Source of the DNA: Methanosarcina mazei S-6
GTDB lineage: Archaea; Halobacteriota; Methanosarcinia; Methanosarcinales; Methanosarcinaceae
Assembly: GCF_000970205.1 (NCBI RefSeq)
Contig: NZ_CP009512.1
Coordinates: 3,534,001-3,598,000, forward strand
Direction: 5' to 3'
Length of the DNA: 64,000 bases
Within the stretch, counting starts at the first letter, position 1. The number at the start of each line of letters is the position of its first letter. Positions 45,048-56,055 of the stretch are shown here, piece by piece. A program made the translations under genes and the position numbers. A model generated the notes under the pieces. The model was not told the origin of the DNA. It worked only from the letters and a program-made list of their open reading frames with translations, and searched no databases.

Positions 45048-45875
45048 TCACCTGAAACGCTCTGCTCTTTTGAAAAGATTTTGAGGCGACCGGTCCACCT
45101 CATCGCATATGATTTTATGTGGGATGGAAGGGGGAAGTATAGAGCAGGCCTGGCTGTCCGTGCCCCGCAGCCCCCATGTCTCATCCGTGAGCAGGAAGTA
45201 GGAATTTTCAAGCCTGATACCTTTCGATTTCAGGGAAGAGAGGACCTCAGGGTTTGAGAGGTCTTTCCTGATCTCTTCAGCAGCTTTTACCTGAGTTCCC
45301 GGACCTCCTTTTTTTATAGTATAAAACCTGTCATCAGAAAGGATTTTTTCCATGGTTCGGACTACCAGCCTGTAGCAGGTTTTTTTATTTGAAGACATTT
45401 CCGGCACTTTTTCAAGATAAAAAACACTGCTTTTATTGCGGGTAATGTCAGAGAGAATGTCTTCACGTCTTGAAAAGGATTCCACACTACACATAGCTGT
45501 ACTTGAGAAAAAAACAGGAAACTTTTTGGACAGGCTGTCTGCGGCTGCCTGATACATCTTTTCACGTGGGATATACTCAAAGCTAATCCCGGACCCTGAA
45601 AACTCCTGTTCTGCACCCTCAGCCTTTCCCTGAAAATTTTTTACGGCTTCTGTAGAATCATTATAAACAACTATTTCTTTATCGCCTTTGGAAAAAATCC
45701 TGACAAGGGAAATGGCAAAATCGAGAGCATCAAGTTCGCAATCAAGATTATTACGAGGATTATCCCGGACTTCGGTCGTTGACTGATGGATCTGCCTGCC
45801 TTCCCGCAGCACCACGCAGCCTATATAGGAATCTCCATTTTCATTATAAGATGAGTCGCAGTAGACTTCAAGCAT
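45048..45875 (-). CDS. RNase H-like protein with uncharacterised C-terminal half
   Basis: 275 residues from the ATG at 45875 (AAGGTG nine bases before; the GTG inside that site would add four residues). The first 135 residues look like RNase HI: D in VYCDSSYN, E in DCELDALDFAISL, D in VYNDSTEAVKNF, and D in AADSLSKKF, in the right order. The second half (from about residue 140) has no recognised domain but includes VVRTMEKILSDDRF and EKVPEM segments. It may cut the RNA strand of RNA-DNA hybrids, or the second part may change specificity. It stands alone. Confidence 0.65.
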   Translation of the reverse strand: MLEVYCDSSYNENGDSYIGCVVLREGRQIHQSTTEVRDNPRNNLDCELDALDFAISLVRIFSKGDKEIVVYNDSTEAVKNFQGKAEGAEQEFSGSGISFEYIPREKMYQAAADSLSKKFPVFFSSTAMCSVESFSRREDILSDITRNKSSVFYLEKVPEMSSNKKTCYRLVVRTMEKILSDDRFYTIKKGGPGTQVKAAEEIRKDLSNPEVLSSLKSKGIRLENSYFLLTDETWGLRGTDSQACSILPPSIPHKIICDEVDRSPQNLFKRAERFR

Positions 45876-46140
45876 TTTTAATTGCACCTTTCTGAAGATA
45901 AAGCAAGATAAATTTCAGGGATAAAACAGATTGAGTATAGATCAACAGTTATGAACGTGGGAATTAAGCTATCACAAAAGTATTACGCTAATGAGAGAAA
46001 AAGATTTTCAACCTACGCCAGATTAAAAAAGAAAAAAGAAGAAAAATAGAGAAAGAGTAAAGATAAAAGAAAAAAATAGAGAAAAAAGGAGAAAGAATAA
46101 AGAAGGAAGAAATTGAGAGGAAAAAAAGGAAAAAATACAA
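45876..46140. other. A-rich gap between RNase H-like gene and groEL
   Basis: Strongly A-rich with GAAAAAA runs from 46020 onward. No gene is seen; it could contain the groEL terminator on the - strand. Confidence 0.3.
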
Positions 46141-47751
<1,611 letters not shown>

Positions 47752-47898
47752 CTATATTCACCTGAATTAAGATCAAATATTTTTATTGAATTAATTCATG
47801 ATTTATCGAAATCATTGTCTGACATTCATCGGATTCATGATTTACTTAAATTCGTCATATGACTGATGCAATACTTTCAGAAAAGGCCTCATTCAACA

Positions 47899-48177
47899 TT
47901 ATTCTTCAACAACTGTTGCCAGGATATCCTTGAAATCGACAAAAATATATTTTTCATCATCGATTTCAATCTCATCAGCCTGATATCCCCCGTAAATTAC
48001 ATGGTCATCCTTCTTAAGGGGAAGTTCTTTCCCATCTTCAAATGTCCCCACAGCGACAACAATTCCTTCTTTCTTTTCCTGCCTTGCTGATTCAGGGATA
48101 TAGATCCCGCCTTTAGTGACTTCTTCTTTCTTCTGGTGCTTGAGTAATACACGTTCGCCAATAGGTTTGACAATCAT
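47899..48177 (-). CDS. groES: co-chaperonin GroES
   Basis: 92 residues: VKPIGERVLLKHQKKEEVTKGGIYIP with the mobile-loop region, and VIYGGYQADEIEIDDEKY near the C-terminus. It caps GroEL. AGGAGGAAC lies upstream of the ATG. A TATA box on the - strand at about 48305-48316 would give a leader of about 100 nt. The interval to groEL (47752-47898) holds two copies of an ATTCATGATTTA motif. Confidence 0.96.
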   Translation of the reverse strand: MIVKPIGERVLLKHQKKEEVTKGGIYIPESARQEKKEGIVVAVGTFEDGKELPLKKDDHVIYGGYQADEIEIDDEKYIFVDFKDILATVVEE

Positions 48178-48433
48178 TTTTGTTCCTCCTATGTGTAAGC
48201 GACCTTAATATTAGCTGAAGGTTAACTTGCTGCTGTAAGTCAGCATAAAATTGGTGAATAATTGAGCTGTTTAAAGCCCAACTATCTGCATATAATGCAA
48301 AACTTATATTTAAAAATTACCCGCCTTTCTGAAAAAACATATCAATAAAATGGTCATAATCTAAGTAAAATAGATATGATATCCACAAATCTAAATAAAA
48401 TTTATATATTTGAATCTCTAAAATGATACACAG
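48178..48433. promoter_or_regulatory. divergent promoter region of groES and the HTH gene
   Basis: On the - strand TTTAAATATAAG (48305-48316) is a TATA box for groES. On the + strand, TTTATATAT (about 48401-48409) is a TATA box for the regulator with an almost leaderless start. A direct repeat AATCTAAGTAAAAT / AATCTAAATAAAAT at 48358-48371 and 48388-48401, 30 bp apart, lies between the two and could be an operator. Confidence 0.5.
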
Positions 48434-48841
48434 ATGGTTCAGCAAATTATCCTCAGAAACCTTGAAAAACCCAGGATTAAAAGCCTTGAGGAAGACCTTA
48501 TATGGTTCTGTGACAGCTTTGGCTTTTCTTCTGGGAGGGACACGGAAAATACAGCTAACAGGATAATTTTCAGTTTGCTTGAAAAGCTTTCAAATGACAG
48601 GGAAAGCTCATCCGAAGACCTGGCTGAAGATCTGGATATGAAAATTTCAAGAATCAACCACCATCTCCGAAACCTCAATGAGTCCGGGCTCCTGTACAGG
48701 AAAAAACGCCTGATTTATCTGAGGGGGGGCAGCCTTAAAGCTGCAGTAAGGGAGATGAGAAAGGACTCGGAAAGGATACTGGATGAGCTGGAAAGCGTAG
48801 CTGAAGAGATCGACCTGATGATGGGCCTTAAAAACAGATAA
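48434..48841 (+). CDS. winged helix-turn-helix regulator, divergent to groES
   Basis: 135 residues. A winged-helix motif covers about residues 45-95 (SSEDLAEDLDMKISRINHHLRNLNESGLLYRKK), and the C-terminal 40 residues form a helical dimerisation-like segment. The size and fold resemble ArsR-type or heat-shock repressors of archaea (Phr-like) but the family is not certain. Its position head-to-head with groES suggests a role in regulating the chaperonin genes or itself. Confidence 0.65.
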   Translation: MVQQIILRNLEKPRIKSLEEDLIWFCDSFGFSSGRDTENTANRIIFSLLEKLSNDRESSSEDLAEDLDMKISRINHHLRNLNESGLLYRKKRLIYLRGGSLKAAVREMRKDSERILDELESVAEEIDLMMGLKNR

Positions 48842-48957
48842 AAATAGATTGATGAGTTTTAAAAAAGGGAAAGCGGTTAAAAATAACATATGGATAAAAA
48901 CGACACCGCGAATGAAACCGGAAAAGAATTAATAATTACCCTCATTTATTTAAAGCA

Positions 48958-50097
48958 ATGAATAAAGTCTCCATAGTTCCCTGTTCTGATTATTCCAGCG
49001 CAAAAGAAGCAATAGCCAGAGCTCTGGACCTTCTGGGCGGTCTTGAAAATGTAATCGGCAAGGGAGACAGCGTACTCCTGAAGCCAAATATCCTTGCAGC
49101 AAGCCCCCCCGAAGCCGCCGCAACTACCCACCCGGCTGTGGTCGCGGCGATGTGCGAGTTCGTTATCAATGCAGGAGGGAAGCCAGTGGTAGGGGACGGA
49201 GCCGGGATCTCAAGACCTGGGGCTACTGCAAAAGCCCTGAAAACCTCAGGGATAGAAGAAGCTGCCTTAAGAGCAGGAGCCAGGGTTGTGAACTTTGAGA
49301 CTGCAGGTTTTAGCCTTGTAGAAGTCCCGGAACCTCTTCAATTCAGGAAACTGTATATTGCAAAACCTGTCCTTGAAGCCGATGTTATAATATCCCTCCC
49401 AAAACTGAAAACGCATGAGCTCACCTATTATACAGGCGCGGTTAAGAACTTCTTTGGCGCTCTTCCCCTCAGGTGCCGGAAAGAGACTCACCTCCTCGGG
49501 GAGAGGGATCTTTTTGGAGAGGCAGTTGCAGATTTATATTCTGTCATCCGGCCCGATTTTGCAGTAATGGATGGAATTGTGGGTATGGAGGGAAACGGGC
49601 CATCCCATGGGAAACCCATAAACTCAGGAGTAATTCTGGCAAGCAGGGACTGTGTTTCCCTGGATATTGTCGCGGCAGAGATGATAGGATTTGACCCTCT
49701 GAAAATCCCCACGACCGCGGGTGTCCTGAAGAAAGGCTTTGGAAACCAGTGCCCTGTTGTGGTCGGAACACCATTAAAAGAAGTCAAAAAGAAATTCAAG
49801 CCATCAAGCGGTGGAGTCAGTAAAGTTCCTCCTTTTCTGACGCGCCGCCTCGGAAAATATTATACCGCTTACCCGAGAATTAACCAGAGGAAATGCACCC
49901 GCTGCTCTGCGTGCTACAATAACTGTTCTCCTCATGCTGTAGAGCGCCTTGCGGACGGGAGTTTCAGGATAAATAAGGATAAATGTATTTTATGTTATTG
50001 CTGCCGTGAACTCTGCCCCAATAATGCGGTTGAGATTAAAAAATCGCTGCTGGCAACTCTTTTGACAGCAAGAGAAAGTATATTCCAGAAAACATGA
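48958..50097 (+). CDS. DUF362 domain protein with two [4Fe-4S] motifs
   Basis: 379 residues. The N-terminal DUF362 domain shows VLLKPNILAASPPEAAATTHP, KTHELTYYTGAVKNFFGALP and MDGIVGMEGNGPSHG. The C-terminal ferredoxin part has CTRCSACYNNCSP and CILCYCCRELCP. DUF362 proteins are iron-sulfur proteins of unknown function in archaea and anaerobes. The start codon has no good ribosome binding site. Monocistronic in appearance. Confidence 0.9.
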   Translation: MNKVSIVPCSDYSSAKEAIARALDLLGGLENVIGKGDSVLLKPNILAASPPEAAATTHPAVVAAMCEFVINAGGKPVVGDGAGISRPGATAKALKTSGIEEAALRAGARVVNFETAGFSLVEVPEPLQFRKLYIAKPVLEADVIISLPKLKTHELTYYTGAVKNFFGALPLRCRKETHLLGERDLFGEAVADLYSVIRPDFAVMDGIVGMEGNGPSHGKPINSGVILASRDCVSLDIVAAEMIGFDPLKIPTTAGVLKKGFGNQCPVVVGTPLKEVKKKFKPSSGGVSKVPPFLTRRLGKYYTAYPRINQRKCTRCSACYNNCSPHAVERLADGSFRINKDKCILCYCCRELCPNNAVEIKKSLLATLLTARESIFQKT

Positions 50098-50175
50098 CCG
50101 GTAAAATGTAAAAAAGAAAAAAAGATAGAAAAAATTGAATTCAGGGAGATAGATAATGCCTCCCCGGATCCTTTA

Positions 50176-52731
50176 TTACTGATATTTCTTCTCCCTTCTT
50201 TCTGCTACCGTGCGTTCCCTTTCCAGGCGTTCAAGTTTCTCTTTATCTGTCTCGGTCTCCTCCATTCTTTTAATTCTTTCTTTATCCTGCTGTGCCATTT
50301 TTTCCTCTGCGGTTTTTAGCTGCCCGTGGCTTTCGCTTTGAGCCCGTCTCTCCATTCTTGCCGGCTCTCTTTCCCTGGGACTTTCGGCAGTCTCCCCTGT
50401 CACTCCGGTTACTTCAGCCGTTTCTCTTTTCTGCCAGTACGGCTGGTATCCATAGTAGGTATAGGTCCTGAATAGGCTGTCACGGGTTAAGGGCCATCTG
50501 TCCTTATCAAAGCCTTCTGCATCCTTCAGGACATCTTTAGGAATATTAAGGACAAAGGCGTGTTCGTGAACCTTCAAAGAAAGTGCCTTCCAGGGGATGG
50601 CAAACAGTTTGTCTCCCATGCCAAGGAATCCGCCAAAGGACAGTACAGCATATCCCACTCTTCCATCATCAAGGTCGATCATCAATTCTTCAATCTTTCC
50701 AAGGTCCTCCCCTTCCGTATTGATGACTTTATCCCCTTTGATAGTGCCTGCTGAAAGGAATTCCGGACTTTCTCTGCCCGCTGTAACATCTTTTCCGGAA
50801 ACCCTTTCTGAGCCTATCTCTCCGGGAAGCCCTGTCCTTTCAGTCGCCTCTCTCTGCCAGTAAGGTTCGTGTCCGTAGTAATTGTAGGTCTGCGAGAGAC
50901 TCTCACGGGTAGTTACAGGCCAGTTGTCCTTATCAAAACCTTCTGCTTTTTCAAGTGTTTCTTTAGGAACGTCAAGTACGAAGGAATGCTCGTGTACTCT
51001 CAATGATAGAGAGTTCCAGGGAATAGAAAATAACTTGTCGCCCAGACCGAGGAATCCGCCAAAAGACAGTACAGCATATCCTATTCTTCCTTCATCAAGG
51101 TCGATCATTAATTCTTCTATCTTTCCAAGGTCCTCGCCGGCTGTATTGACAACCTTGTTCCCTTTTATAGTGCTTGCCGATAAGAATTCAGGGCCTTCCC
51201 TTCCTGCTATTCCTTCAGTCCTTGCCATTTTTGCATATCCTGTTTCCGCTCCTTTTGCTGCCATTACACCCCCTGTTCCTAACCCGGCAAGCCTTTCCTT
51301 CTCGGTCTCATGGCGCTTTTCTGCTTCCGTTCTCTCTTTTTCAAGCCTGGCAAGCCTCTCCTGCTCGGTCTCTACTTTTCTTTCAGCTTCCATCCTCTCC
51401 TTTTCCAGGCGGGCAAGCCGTTCTTTCTCACTTTCTTCACGCCTCTCGGCTTCCATCCTCTCTTTTTCAAGCCTGGCGAGCCTCTCTTTTTCGGTCTCTT
51501 CCAGCTTCCCCACTCTTGCACGCTCACTCTCCAGCTGTGCCAGTCTCTCTCTGCGGGACTGTTCCTGCCCCTGTAAAAGATTCACCTCTTTCTCAAGCCT
51601 GGATACTTTTTCAGTCTCTTCGAGCCTGATAGATTCCTGAAGTTCTTTTTCCAGCCCTGCAAGCTTCTCTTTCTCAACCCGTGACTGATTTTCAAGTTCC
51701 ATCTGTTCTTTTTCCAGGCGCGAGAGTCTTTCTCGTTCAGTTTCTGTCTGCCTCTCCCGTTCCATACGTTCCTGTTCCAGACGGGAGATTTTTTCTTCCT
51801 GCGTCTCTTTTAACCCTTCAAGTCTTTCCCTTTCCTGTCTTGCCTTTAACTCTTCATCTGTTTTTACCAACCCTTTCCTCTCTCTTTCCATCCGGGACAT
51901 CTTTTCTGCTTCAGTCTCACCCATGACTCCTGCCGAAACGCCTGCCCCCACTGCCGCTGCCTGCCAGTAAGGTTCAAACCCATAGTGCGTGAAAGTCCCG
52001 GAAAGTTCCTGACGGGTTAGAGGCCAGTGACTCTTGTCGAAACCTTCTGCCTTATCAAAGGTCTCTTCAGGAATGTCAAGTATGAAGGCATTATCACGGA
52101 TTCTAAGGGAAAAAGCCTTCCAGGGAATAGCAAACAATTTGCTGCCTATACCAAGGATCCCGCCATGTGATACTGCGGCATATGCCACATTTCCATCCTG
52201 CAGATCGATCATTATTTCGTCGATCTTTCCAATATCATTCCCATCCCTATTGACAACTTTATTTCCTTTTATGGAATCTGCTGACAGGAATATGGGGTTC
52301 TCGCTGGCTGATTCTCTTGATAACCTTTCTGCACCTACCTCGCCCCGTATTTCGGTCTGCTCCTCTGCCCTTCTTTGCCAGTATGGCTGGTATCCGTAGT
52401 AAGTGTAAGTATCGGAGAGCCATTCACGGTCAGCTGCAGGCCAGTTGTCCTTATCAAAGCCTTCCGCTCTCTCAAGTGTTTCTTTAGGAATATCAAGTAA
52501 GAAGGTATGTTCGTGAAGCCTGAGTTTTAAAGCCTGCCAGGGAATGGCAAATAGTTTGTTTCCCATACCCAGGAACCCGCCAAAAGACAATGCCGCATAC
52601 GCTATTCTTCCGTCATCGACGTCGATCATCAATTCTTCAATCTTTCCAAGGTCTTCTCCAGCAGTATTGACGACCTTGTCCCCTTTTATAGTGCTTGCCG
52701 ATAAAAATTCTGGATTATCTCTATGTGCCAT
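50176..52731 (-). CDS. large protein with four PRC-barrel domains and a coiled coil
   Basis: 851 residues. Four PRC-barrel repeats of about 90 residues each begin with a signature FLSA(S/D/G)TIKG(D/N)KVVN and GKIEELMIDV, at roughly 10-100, 145-240, 525-615 and 660-750. Between domains 2 and 3 lies a long charged segment (MERERQTETERERLSRLE-like units) that is probably a coiled coil of over 200 residues. The last 80 residues are also charged. PRC-barrels occur in RNA processing and photosynthetic proteins; in methanogens their function is unknown. A one-domain paralogue follows upstream at 52887. GGGAG precedes the ATG. Confidence 0.85.
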   Translation of the reverse strand: MAHRDNPEFLSASTIKGDKVVNTAGEDLGKIEELMIDVDDGRIAYAALSFGGFLGMGNKLFAIPWQALKLRLHEHTFLLDIPKETLERAEGFDKDNWPAADREWLSDTYTYYGYQPYWQRRAEEQTEIRGEVGAERLSRESASENPIFLSADSIKGNKVVNRDGNDIGKIDEIMIDLQDGNVAYAAVSHGGILGIGSKLFAIPWKAFSLRIRDNAFILDIPEETFDKAEGFDKSHWPLTRQELSGTFTHYGFEPYWQAAAVGAGVSAGVMGETEAEKMSRMERERKGLVKTDEELKARQERERLEGLKETQEEKISRLEQERMERERQTETERERLSRLEKEQMELENQSRVEKEKLAGLEKELQESIRLEETEKVSRLEKEVNLLQGQEQSRRERLAQLESERARVGKLEETEKERLARLEKERMEAERREESEKERLARLEKERMEAERKVETEQERLARLEKERTEAEKRHETEKERLAGLGTGGVMAAKGAETGYAKMARTEGIAGREGPEFLSASTIKGNKVVNTAGEDLGKIEELMIDLDEGRIGYAVLSFGGFLGLGDKLFSIPWNSLSLRVHEHSFVLDVPKETLEKAEGFDKDNWPVTTRESLSQTYNYYGHEPYWQREATERTGLPGEIGSERVSGKDVTAGRESPEFLSAGTIKGDKVINTEGEDLGKIEELMIDLDDGRVGYAVLSFGGFLGMGDKLFAIPWKALSLKVHEHAFVLNIPKDVLKDAEGFDKDRWPLTRDSLFRTYTYYGYQPYWQKRETAEVTGVTGETAESPREREPARMERRAQSESHGQLKTAEEKMAQQDKERIKRMEETETDKEKLERLERERTVAERREKKYQ

Positions 52732-52886
52732 AGTTCCAACTCCCTAAATTAAAAAGATGTTCTAAAGTACACGTATTCTGAAAAAAACATAAAACGTATA
52801 TCGGATCTACTTCATCCTGACTTTTCAGACTTTTCATATGCCAGTAAGATGAGACCTGCGCCTTTCCTGTCCGCCCATACAGGTTT

Positions 52887-53279
52887 TTAAATATTTCCCG
52901 GCCTATTTTCCAGCATTTCTGTCTGCCAGTATGGCTGATATCCATAATAGCTGTACATAGAGGAAAGCCATTCACGGTTAGTTACAGGCCAGTTATCTTT
53001 ATCAAAGCCTTCCGCTTTTTCAAGGACTTCTTTAGGAATATCGAGGACAAAGGCATGCTCGTGCACTCTTAACGAAAGGGCACTCCAGGGAATTGCAAAT
53101 AACTTATTGCCCAGACCAAGGAACCCACCAAATGAGAGTACAGCATACGCTATTCTTCCATCACGGAGGTCAAGCATCAGCTCTTCAATTTTCCCCAGGT
53201 CCTCTCCAGCGGTATTGATGACCTTATCCCCTTTTATAGTGCTTGCTGACAAAAACTCAGGATTATCTTTATGCGCCAT
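52887..53279 (-). CDS. single PRC-barrel domain protein
   Basis: 130 residues from the ATG at 53279, with GGGAGC upstream; a TTG at 53294 would only add five residues. One PRC-barrel (KDNPEFLSASTIKGDKVINT, IEELMLDLRDGRIAYAVLSFGG) and a short tail ending EMLENRPGNI. It is a close paralogue of the repeats of the 851-residue protein, and its leader is similar too, pointing to local duplication. The two are separated by about 155 bp. Confidence 0.85.
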   Translation of the reverse strand: MAHKDNPEFLSASTIKGDKVINTAGEDLGKIEELMLDLRDGRIAYAVLSFGGFLGLGNKLFAIPWSALSLRVHEHAFVLDIPKEVLEKAEGFDKDNWPVTNREWLSSMYSYYGYQPYWQTEMLENRPGNI

Positions 53280-53866
53280 AGTTCCAGCTCCCAAAATTAA
53301 GGAGATTTATTTTAAAGTCAGCGTCCCCCAAGACGCAAAACTAAAACCTCTCCCCTAATGATTATTATTTTTTTAATGTTACTTAAAACTACCGGAATCA
53401 TTTAAAATAATATTTTATGTTACTGAAAGAAAAATATATAAATAAAATTTAGTAAGAAATTGAAGAAAGGAAGATATTTATTATCAAAAGTCCTCCTTTA
53501 AATCCTGGAATTGTAGATTGGAAAAAAAGTCCTGGATAAAGAGGAAAACAGGTATTGCTAATTGAAAATCGATAGAACAGAACAATAAAAACTAATAAGC
53601 ATTAAAAAAATTATTCATCAGGTTAAAAGTTAAATTTTTACGTACTTTCGTCATTCCTTAAGGTATATTTCAGGCATAAAGAAGATTTAAAGGTTTAAAG
53701 CGAAAAAAAAGGCAGAAGGAAGACGGAAATCTGTCGTACATTATAACACTTTCCATTTTATCTTTTTGCAAGATTTTTTAACCTAGGACGCCGAAAATAC
53801 GTAGTAAAAGAATCTTCTGTAAAACCAGATTACCCTGTGCTCATGAATAAAGAAGGTGTTGGTTAG
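53280..53866. other. AT-rich region with no visible gene
   Basis: About 590 bp. Contains the promoter for the single-domain PRC gene on the - strand (TATA-like ATATATAAATAAAAT near 53430-53446) and the start of the zinc-protein gene on the + strand with GGTGTTGG before its ATG. No tandem repeat, tRNA or coding region is seen. Confidence 0.4.
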
Positions 53867-54085
53867 ATGGTCTATACCTACGTGGATACGGAGTATGCTC
53901 CGGAAAGATGCTCGCTATGCGATGGAACCGGGCATTCTGAAGGCGGAATCTGTGAGGCTTGCGGAGGACAGGGGAACGTTCTCGTTGCCCAGCCTGCTAT
54001 TACATGCCCGCTTTGTAACGGGTCAGGGAACCTTGAAACAGGGACCTGCAAAGCCTGCGGAGGAAGCGGATGGGCTCTTTTCTGA
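53867..54085 (+). CDS. small DnaJ-type zinc-finger protein
   Basis: 72 residues with four CxxCxGxG-type motifs: CSLCDGTG, CEACGGQG, CPLCNGSG and CKACGGSG. This is the DnaJ central zinc domain without J-domain or substrate-binding domain. Two zinc ions should be bound. Similar stand-alone proteins serve as chaperone-like factors or disulfide-related proteins in other lineages; here the role is unknown. GGTGTTGG provides the ribosome binding site. Confidence 0.8.
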   Translation: MVYTYVDTEYAPERCSLCDGTGHSEGGICEACGGQGNVLVAQPAITCPLCNGSGNLETGTCKACGGSGWALF

Positions 54086-54207
54086 AAGAAAACAGGTAAT
54101 GATTTCGAATAGCCTTTTTTGTTCCTTTTTTGTTCTCATTAATAATCCTGAATAAAACCTCATTTCCGGGCAAAGGATCTGTCAAAAAGGTCCTCCATGC
54201 CCTAAAA

Positions 54208-54819
54208 TCAACTCTTTTTTTCATTTTGCCTTGCCAGAATATCTTTCTTTTTTTCTTCAGGAAGGCAGTCAAAGCAGGTTTCATATCTTGAAGACTTATA
54301 CCTTTTCCTGCATCTGGGACAGATTTCCATACCTTTCATGCTTGCAAAATGGCAGCTCTTGCAAAGCATAATCGCATGCTCAAAAGATGCGGATTCTTCC
54401 TCTGCTTTTTTAATCTCCTCTTCAATAAGTTCTTCAATTCCGTTTTCTGCAAGCCATTCATGATAGAGCTGCTTAAAGTTTCCTTCTCCCCTGTCTTCGA
54501 TAAGCCTCTCAATTATCTGTTCTTCAAGGTCACTATGATCAGGTTCGATCTTATGTATTGTTGAAGCCCTGTGCCATGCAGGATGGCTTTTATGGCGGTG
54601 TTTGCCTGTCAGAATATACTCAAATTGCTGGTACTTCTCCCTGTAAACTTCTTTAAACCTGGTATAAGCAAGATTGTAAATACCTGAGCGGATTTCTGCC
54701 GGAGAGGAGACTCCGGGAGTGCAAACACACAGACGGCCCGGAGAACTGCACCAGGCGCAAACCTTGCCTTTAACAAATTCAGCCCTTTTCTGCTTCCATT
54801 CCGTGGAGGTTCGTTTCAT
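54208..54819 (-). CDS. HNH-like zinc protein, function unknown
   Basis: 203 residues. CAWCSS near residue 21 and CVC near 31 form one Cys pair; IHKIEPDHSD (His and Asp spacing of an HNH motif) is near 88, and AIMLCKSCHFA (CxxCH) near 152. A second zinc pair, CPRC ... CFDC, is at the C-terminus. The arrangement resembles an HNH endonuclease with a long insert, but key Asn is not clear. The rest is charged and helical. RBS AGGT lies upstream. Confidence 0.55.
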   Translation of the reverse strand: MKRTSTEWKQKRAEFVKGKVCAWCSSPGRLCVCTPGVSSPAEIRSGIYNLAYTRFKEVYREKYQQFEYILTGKHRHKSHPAWHRASTIHKIEPDHSDLEEQIIERLIEDRGEGNFKQLYHEWLAENGIEELIEEEIKKAEEESASFEHAIMLCKSCHFASMKGMEICPRCRKRYKSSRYETCFDCLPEEKKKDILARQNEKKS

Positions 54820-54902
54820 GCGGATACCTGCAAGACCTTTTGCCGTAAAAGATATTTAAAGCTGGGTGCCCCGTGCTCCTGGACCAGTAATATCTTTTTG
54901 CT

Positions 54903-55745
54903 CTACTTCAGGTTAGATAAACCACCGTTAGCATCAGGGAAAGGGCGTGGAGAATCCATTGAAAGGACATTCTCTGACCGATCCCGGTAATATTCAAAAA
55001 GTTCTTTACCCCAGGCAAGGGAAAGGGGCTCAAAATTAAGAAGGTACTGCCCTTCAAATCTCCCCTTTTTATTGAATAAACCGAGAAGTAACGCATTATC
55101 CGAAACCGCAATCAGTGCAGGTATTTCGAGTGGTCCTCCTTCGTAAATAAAAATCGAAGCATTACCCTTTGCCATGATCTTCTCTCCAGTATCATGAAAA
55201 TCCCCTGAAAGCCTGTCAAATGAGTCCCTGCTAAAGATGAGTTGTGCCTGAACATTCTTTTTTGCAAGCTCCAGAGAAAAAGATGGAATCAGGGGATGAA
55301 AAAAAGAAAAAAGGAGCATAACCTTTGAAGAATCGGTAAAATTGTCTATCAGCTCAGGAAAAAGGTCAAAGCCGTGAGTTAGCCCTGGTTCGAGTAGCTG
55401 GCTTCCTTTAAGGTCCCCTATGCGCTTTAACAGATGAGGAGGAATGGAATCAAGCTTCCTGTAGCCCCAGTAAGAATCATTGTCTTCAAATATGCCGGCT
55501 GAATTCAGCAAAGGCCTGGCTTTTCTGACCAGTATCTCACCTGTGGTGGAAAGGGAATATACGTCTCCGTTCTGGAGAATTAAACCCTTTTCCTTTAATT
55601 TTTTGATATGGGGAAGAAGAGAAATTCTGGAAATCTGAAGCAGATCCGGAATTTCATCAATATTCCTGGGCTCTTCTGCCAGCAATAACAATAAATTTTT
55701 TCTTTTCTCAGAAAATAAAAGAAGATTTACAAGCTGTAACTTCAT
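54903..55745 (-). CDS. winged-HTH regulator with FilR1 (DUF1724) domain
   Basis: 280 residues. N-terminal winged HTH (FSEKRKNLLLLLAEEPRNIDEI, then QISRISLLPHIKKLKEKGLI) and a C-terminal FilR1/DUF1724 domain with SFFHPLIPSFSLELAKKNVQAQLIFS and FIYEGGPLEIPALIAVSDNALLLGLF. Such regulators are abundant in Methanosarcina and control methanogenesis-pathway genes (MreA type). The target here is unknown; the lipoprotein is divergent. GAAGGCGC precedes the ATG. Confidence 0.85.
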   Translation of the reverse strand: MKLQLVNLLLFSEKRKNLLLLLAEEPRNIDEIPDLLQISRISLLPHIKKLKEKGLILQNGDVYSLSTTGEILVRKARPLLNSAGIFEDNDSYWGYRKLDSIPPHLLKRIGDLKGSQLLEPGLTHGFDLFPELIDNFTDSSKVMLLFSFFHPLIPSFSLELAKKNVQAQLIFSRDSFDRLSGDFHDTGEKIMAKGNASIFIYEGGPLEIPALIAVSDNALLLGLFNKKGRFEGQYLLNFEPLSLAWGKELFEYYRDRSENVLSMDSPRPFPDANGGLSNLK

Positions 55746-55824
55746 CTGGTCTGCGCCTTCTAACGTAAATCAGCATACAATAAGCAGATGCAATTGTATG
55801 AAAATTTCAAATAAATATGACAGT

Positions 55825-55866
55825 GATATAATCATTAGTATATGGATATATAATCATTAGTATATG
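55825..55866. repeat. two direct repeats in the regulator-lipoprotein divergent promoter
   Basis: GATATAATCATTAGTATATG (55825-55844) is followed by a near copy with two more bases (55845-55866). The pair lies between the HTH regulator (- strand) and lipoprotein (+ strand) genes and could be operator sites or duplicated promoter elements. The rest of the 310-bp gap is AT-rich and gene-free. Confidence 0.6.
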
Positions 55867-56055
55867 GATATAAATGTTATTTAAAATATAATACAAAAAA
55901 ACCAGAAAGTCAGGTGAAAAAACAGAGAACACCAATTTCAAATTGTCATCTGGTTGAAACCAGGGTAAAAAACATATTTAAAAAATACTATATTAACAGG
56001 GAACTTTTAATTTGAAATTATCCCTGAATCGAAAGCCTGGTAAGAGGAGGAGATA

